From: Vibrio sp. YMD68
GTDB taxonomy: Bacteria; Pseudomonadota; Gammaproteobacteria; Enterobacterales; Vibrionaceae
Reading direction: 5' to 3'
Assembly (NCBI RefSeq): GCF_029958905.1
Contig: NZ_CP124614.1
Span: 806,001-870,000, forward strand
DNA: 64,000 nucleotides
A program made the translations under genes and the position numbers. The notes beneath the pieces are model-generated. The model searched no databases. It was not told the origin of the DNA and saw nothing but the letters and a program-made list of their open reading frames with translations. Below, piece by piece: positions 61,574 through 64,000 of this stretch (positions are counted from its first letter, which is position 1; the number at the start of each line of letters is the position of its first letter).

Positions 61574-62401
61574 ATGAATAACCTGCAACTTGAAGCAATC
61601 CTTAATACAGAGCTTTCTCCCCAGCTAATTAAAGACTATTGCCCGAATGGAATGCAAATAGAAGGCAAGAGTGACATTAAGCGTATCATAACCGGTGTGA
61701 CCGCATCACAAGCACTTATCGACAAAGCCATTGCGTTAAATGCAGATGCTATCTTAGTCCATCATGGCTATTTTTGGAAAGGTGAATCAGAAGCCATTAA
61801 AGGCATGAAAGGTAAGCGTATTCGAACCCTGATTAAGAACGACATCAATTTGTATGGCTACCACTTACCACTGGATATTCATCCTTCTTTAGGTAACAAC
61901 GCCGAATTAGCGCGTTTACTGGGCATAGAGGTAGAAGGGGGCCTTGAAGGGCATGCTCAATCCGTTGCAATGTATGGGAGGCTAAATGAGCCCATGACGG
62001 CAGGAGACTTTGCCACAAAGATTAATCAAGTTCTCAATCGCCAACCGCTGCATATTTCCCCTGAGAACCTATCCGCTGAGAATTTATCCCTTGAGAGCTT
62101 ATCCCTTGAGAAGCTAGCCCCAGAAAACGCTGTCGACAAAGGCGAACTGGTTGAAACAGTGGGGTGGTGCACGGGTGGCGGACAAGACTATATTGAATTA
62201 GCTGCACAAAAAGGGCTTGATGCCTTTATCTCAGGCGAGATATCAGAGCGCACCACTTACGTCGCTCGTGAACTGGGTATCCATTACTATGCAGCAGGAC
62301 ACCACGCAACAGAACGATATGGCATTAAAGCATTAGGAGAGTGGTTACATTCAGAGCATGGGCTTGAGGTGATGTTCGTTGATATTGATAACCCTGTTTA
62401 G
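61574..62401 (+). CDS. ybgI: Nif3-like dinuclear metal protein (YbgI) with pentapeptide-repeat insertion
   Basis: Nif3/YbgI family, a dinuclear-metal protein, proposed GTP-cyclohydrolase-type or nucleotidyl hydrolase fold; function unsettled. 275 residues versus 247 in E. coli. Metal ligands in VHHGYFWKGE, YHLPLDIHP and GHHATERYG. Residues about 160-190 contain four 15-base repeats coding PENLS, AENLS, LESLS, LEKLA, between the two family subdomains (see findings). Divergent from the DUF1853 gene. Confidence 0.93.
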   Translation: MNNLQLEAILNTELSPQLIKDYCPNGMQIEGKSDIKRIITGVTASQALIDKAIALNADAILVHHGYFWKGESEAIKGMKGKRIRTLIKNDINLYGYHLPLDIHPSLGNNAELARLLGIEVEGGLEGHAQSVAMYGRLNEPMTAGDFATKINQVLNRQPLHISPENLSAENLSLESLSLEKLAPENAVDKGELVETVGWCTGGGQDYIELAAQKGLDAFISGEISERTTYVARELGIHYYAAGHHATERYGIKALGEWLHSEHGLEVMFVDIDNPV

Positions 62402-62433
62402 TTGGCATAAACCCGTGTGGCTGGAATGAAAAT

Positions 62434-62464
62434 AAAAAAGCTTGGCACGTGGCCAAGCTTTTTA
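62434..62464. terminator. Bidirectional terminator between the Nif3 gene and gltA
   Basis: Eleven-bp stem AAAAGCTTGGC (62436-62446) with GCCAAGCTTTT (62452-62462), T runs on both sides. Confidence 0.92.
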
Positions 62465-62514
62465 GTTTTGTTTCTTTGCTGCCCCACTAACAACGTAGAG
62501 ACAGCCCCAAACCA

Positions 62515-63804
62515 TTAATCACGTTCGTGAAGCGGTTGGAAATCACGTTGTTCTTGACCGGTATACAACTGACGAGGGCGTCCAATACGGTTTGTAGGAT
62601 CACTGTGCATTTCGTTCCAGTGAGCTATCCAACCGATAGTGCGCGACATCGCAAAAATAACGGTAAACATCGAGACTGGAATACCAATCGCTTTAAGAAT
62701 AATGCCTGAGTAAAAGTCCACGTTCGGGTAGAGCTTCTTCTCAACAAAATACTCATCAGAAAGAGCAATGCGTTCCAGTTCCATCGCAACGTCTAGCAGA
62801 GGATCTTTAATATTCAGCTCTTTCAGAACGTCGTGACAAGCTTCACGCATGACTGTTGCGCGTGGATCGTAGTTTTTGTAAACACGGTGACCAAAGCCCA
62901 TCAAACGGAACGGGTCTTCTTTGTCTTTTGCTTTTGCTACGTACTCTTCAATGTTATCAACGCTGCCAATTTCTTCTAACATATGAAGACACGCTTCATT
63001 GGCACCACCGTGAGCAGGGCCCCAAAGAGACGCGATACCCGCCGCAATACACGCAAATGGGTTAGCACCTGATGAACCAGCAAGACGTACTGTTGACGTT
63101 GAAGCATTTTGTTCATGATCAGCATGCAAAGTGAATATTTTGTCCATTGCGCGAGCGACAACAGGGTTTACTTCATACTCTTCACATGGGTTTGCAAACA
63201 TCATGTGTAGGAAGTTTTCAGCGTAGCTTAGTTCATTCCTTGGGTAAATAAACGGCTGACCGATAGAGTACTTGTAACACATTGCTGCCAACGTAGGCAT
63301 TTTTGATAACAGACGATAAGCCGCGATTTCACGGTGTGTATCGTTATTAATATCAAGTGAATCATGGTAGAACGCTGCGAGTGCGCCAACCACACCACAC
63401 ATCACTGCCATTGGGTGAGCATCACGTCGGAATCCGTGATAGAAACTTGCGATCTGCTCGTGGACCATAGTGTGACGAGTTACCGTGCGTTTAAAGGTTT
63501 CGTATTGCTCACGACCAGGGGCTTCACCGTAAAGAAGAATATAACAGACTTCTAAATAGTCAGCGTTGTTCGCTAACTGATCAATAGGATAGCCACGGTG
63601 CAGTAACACACCTTTTCCGCCATCAATGTAAGTGATTTGAGATTCACAAGATGCAGTGGCAAGAAAACCAGGGTCGAACGTGAAATATCCATTTGAACCT
63701 AGCTTACGAACATCAATTACTTGAGGGCCGACAGTCCCGTCCATAATTGGCAATTCGATTGGCGCTAAACCTTCAATATGAAGGGTCGCTTTCTTATCCG
63801 CCAT
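62515..63804 (-). CDS. gltA: Citrate synthase GltA (type II)
   Basis: Condenses acetyl-CoA and oxaloacetate to start the TCA cycle. 429 residues, the length of the NADH-sensitive hexameric type. Catalytic motifs [25 protein letters not shown] and NVDFYSG with histidine-histidine-aspartate. The 196 bases upstream (63805-64000) are AT-rich promoter DNA with no other gene. Confidence 0.97.
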   Translation of the reverse strand: MADKKATLHIEGLAPIELPIMDGTVGPQVIDVRKLGSNGYFTFDPGFLATASCESQITYIDGGKGVLLHRGYPIDQLANNADYLEVCYILLYGEAPGREQYETFKRTVTRHTMVHEQIASFYHGFRRDAHPMAVMCGVVGALAAFYHDSLDINNDTHREIAAYRLLSKMPTLAAMCYKYSIGQPFIYPRNELSYAENFLHMMFANPCEEYEVNPVVARAMDKIFTLHADHEQNASTSTVRLAGSSGANPFACIAAGIASLWGPAHGGANEACLHMLEEIGSVDNIEEYVAKAKDKEDPFRLMGFGHRVYKNYDPRATVMREACHDVLKELNIKDPLLDVAMELERIALSDEYFVEKKLYPNVDFYSGIILKAIGIPVSMFTVIFAMSRTIGWIAHWNEMHSDPTNRIGRPRQLYTGQEQRDFQPLHERD

Positions 63805-64000
63805 AACAATCTCCTTTGTTTATTATTAATCCGTCCAGGATGTTTATTTGCCATTTTTGTACGTGTGTTCGCTTATAAAGTCAATTATTCTCCTTCGATG
63901 TGTGCACTTAGCATGACTTTTTATAGCAAATAAGTTAAAAATCTGTTCTATGTAGCAAAAATTGTTACATCAATTGTATTAGAATGTTGCCAGTCGTATA

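Overview
The window is a chromosomal segment of a Vibrio-type gammaproteobacterium (Vibrionaceae). Evidence: toxR-toxS divergent from htpG, a chitoporin-like gene directly after ligA, nagAC divergent from nagE, and long collinearity with the region known from Vibrio and, in pieces, from E. coli (lipA to leuS, lnt to miaB, ptsHI-crr-cysK, zipA-ligA, nagA-nagE-glnS-fur-fldA-seqA-pgm-gltA). The species cannot be named from the sequence alone. Nearly all of the window is core genome. I see no rRNA, tRNA, CRISPR array, prophage or intact insertion sequence.

Layout. 1-12148 (minus): lipoate genes lipB-lipA, ybeD, the cell-wall elongation genes mrdA-rodA-rlpA-dacA, rlmH, rsfS, holA, lptE and leuS. 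The usual nadD gene between holA and rsfS is missing. 12270-20067: a DUF1451 zinc-ribbon gene, the lnt-corC-ybeY-ybeZ operon, miaB, and divergent ubiF. 20200-25383 (minus): the PTS core crr-ptsI-ptsH, cysK, a 262-bp MITE-like element with terminal inverted repeats and a CTAG target duplication, and cysZ. 25608-31205 (plus): zipA, ligA, a chitoporin-like porin and a DUF2057 protein with a duplicated C-terminal motif. 31274-36026 (minus): an unlisted 55-residue secreted protein with two cysteines, then nfeD-qmcA, cnoX, ybbO and a YfcH-like epimerase.

36215-38497 (plus) holds the best candidate for an undescribed system: four overlapping genes encoding two paralogous DUF1538 membrane proteins, a PII-like protein and a CBS-pair protein. 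The layout resembles transporters gated by PII proteins, but the substrate is unknown. Next come yfcE, toxRS (minus), htpG behind a sigma-32 type promoter, adk, hemH and rfaH. 45385-53377 holds asnB, a CPA2 antiporter, nagC-nagA and divergent nagE. The rest is glnS, fur, a DUF4442 gene, fldA, a DUF2788 gene, ybfF, seqA, pgm, a DUF1853 gene, a Nif3-family gene with a pentapeptide-repeat insertion, and gltA.

How the genes connect: porin, NagE, NagA and NagC form an uptake and breakdown route for chitin-derived GlcNAc. NagE here has only IIC and IIB domains, so it should draw phosphate from EI, HPr and EIIA-Glc encoded 30 kb away in the same window. Non-coding DNA is mostly factor-independent terminators, many shared by convergent genes, plus several short tandem repeats and long hairpins of unknown role.
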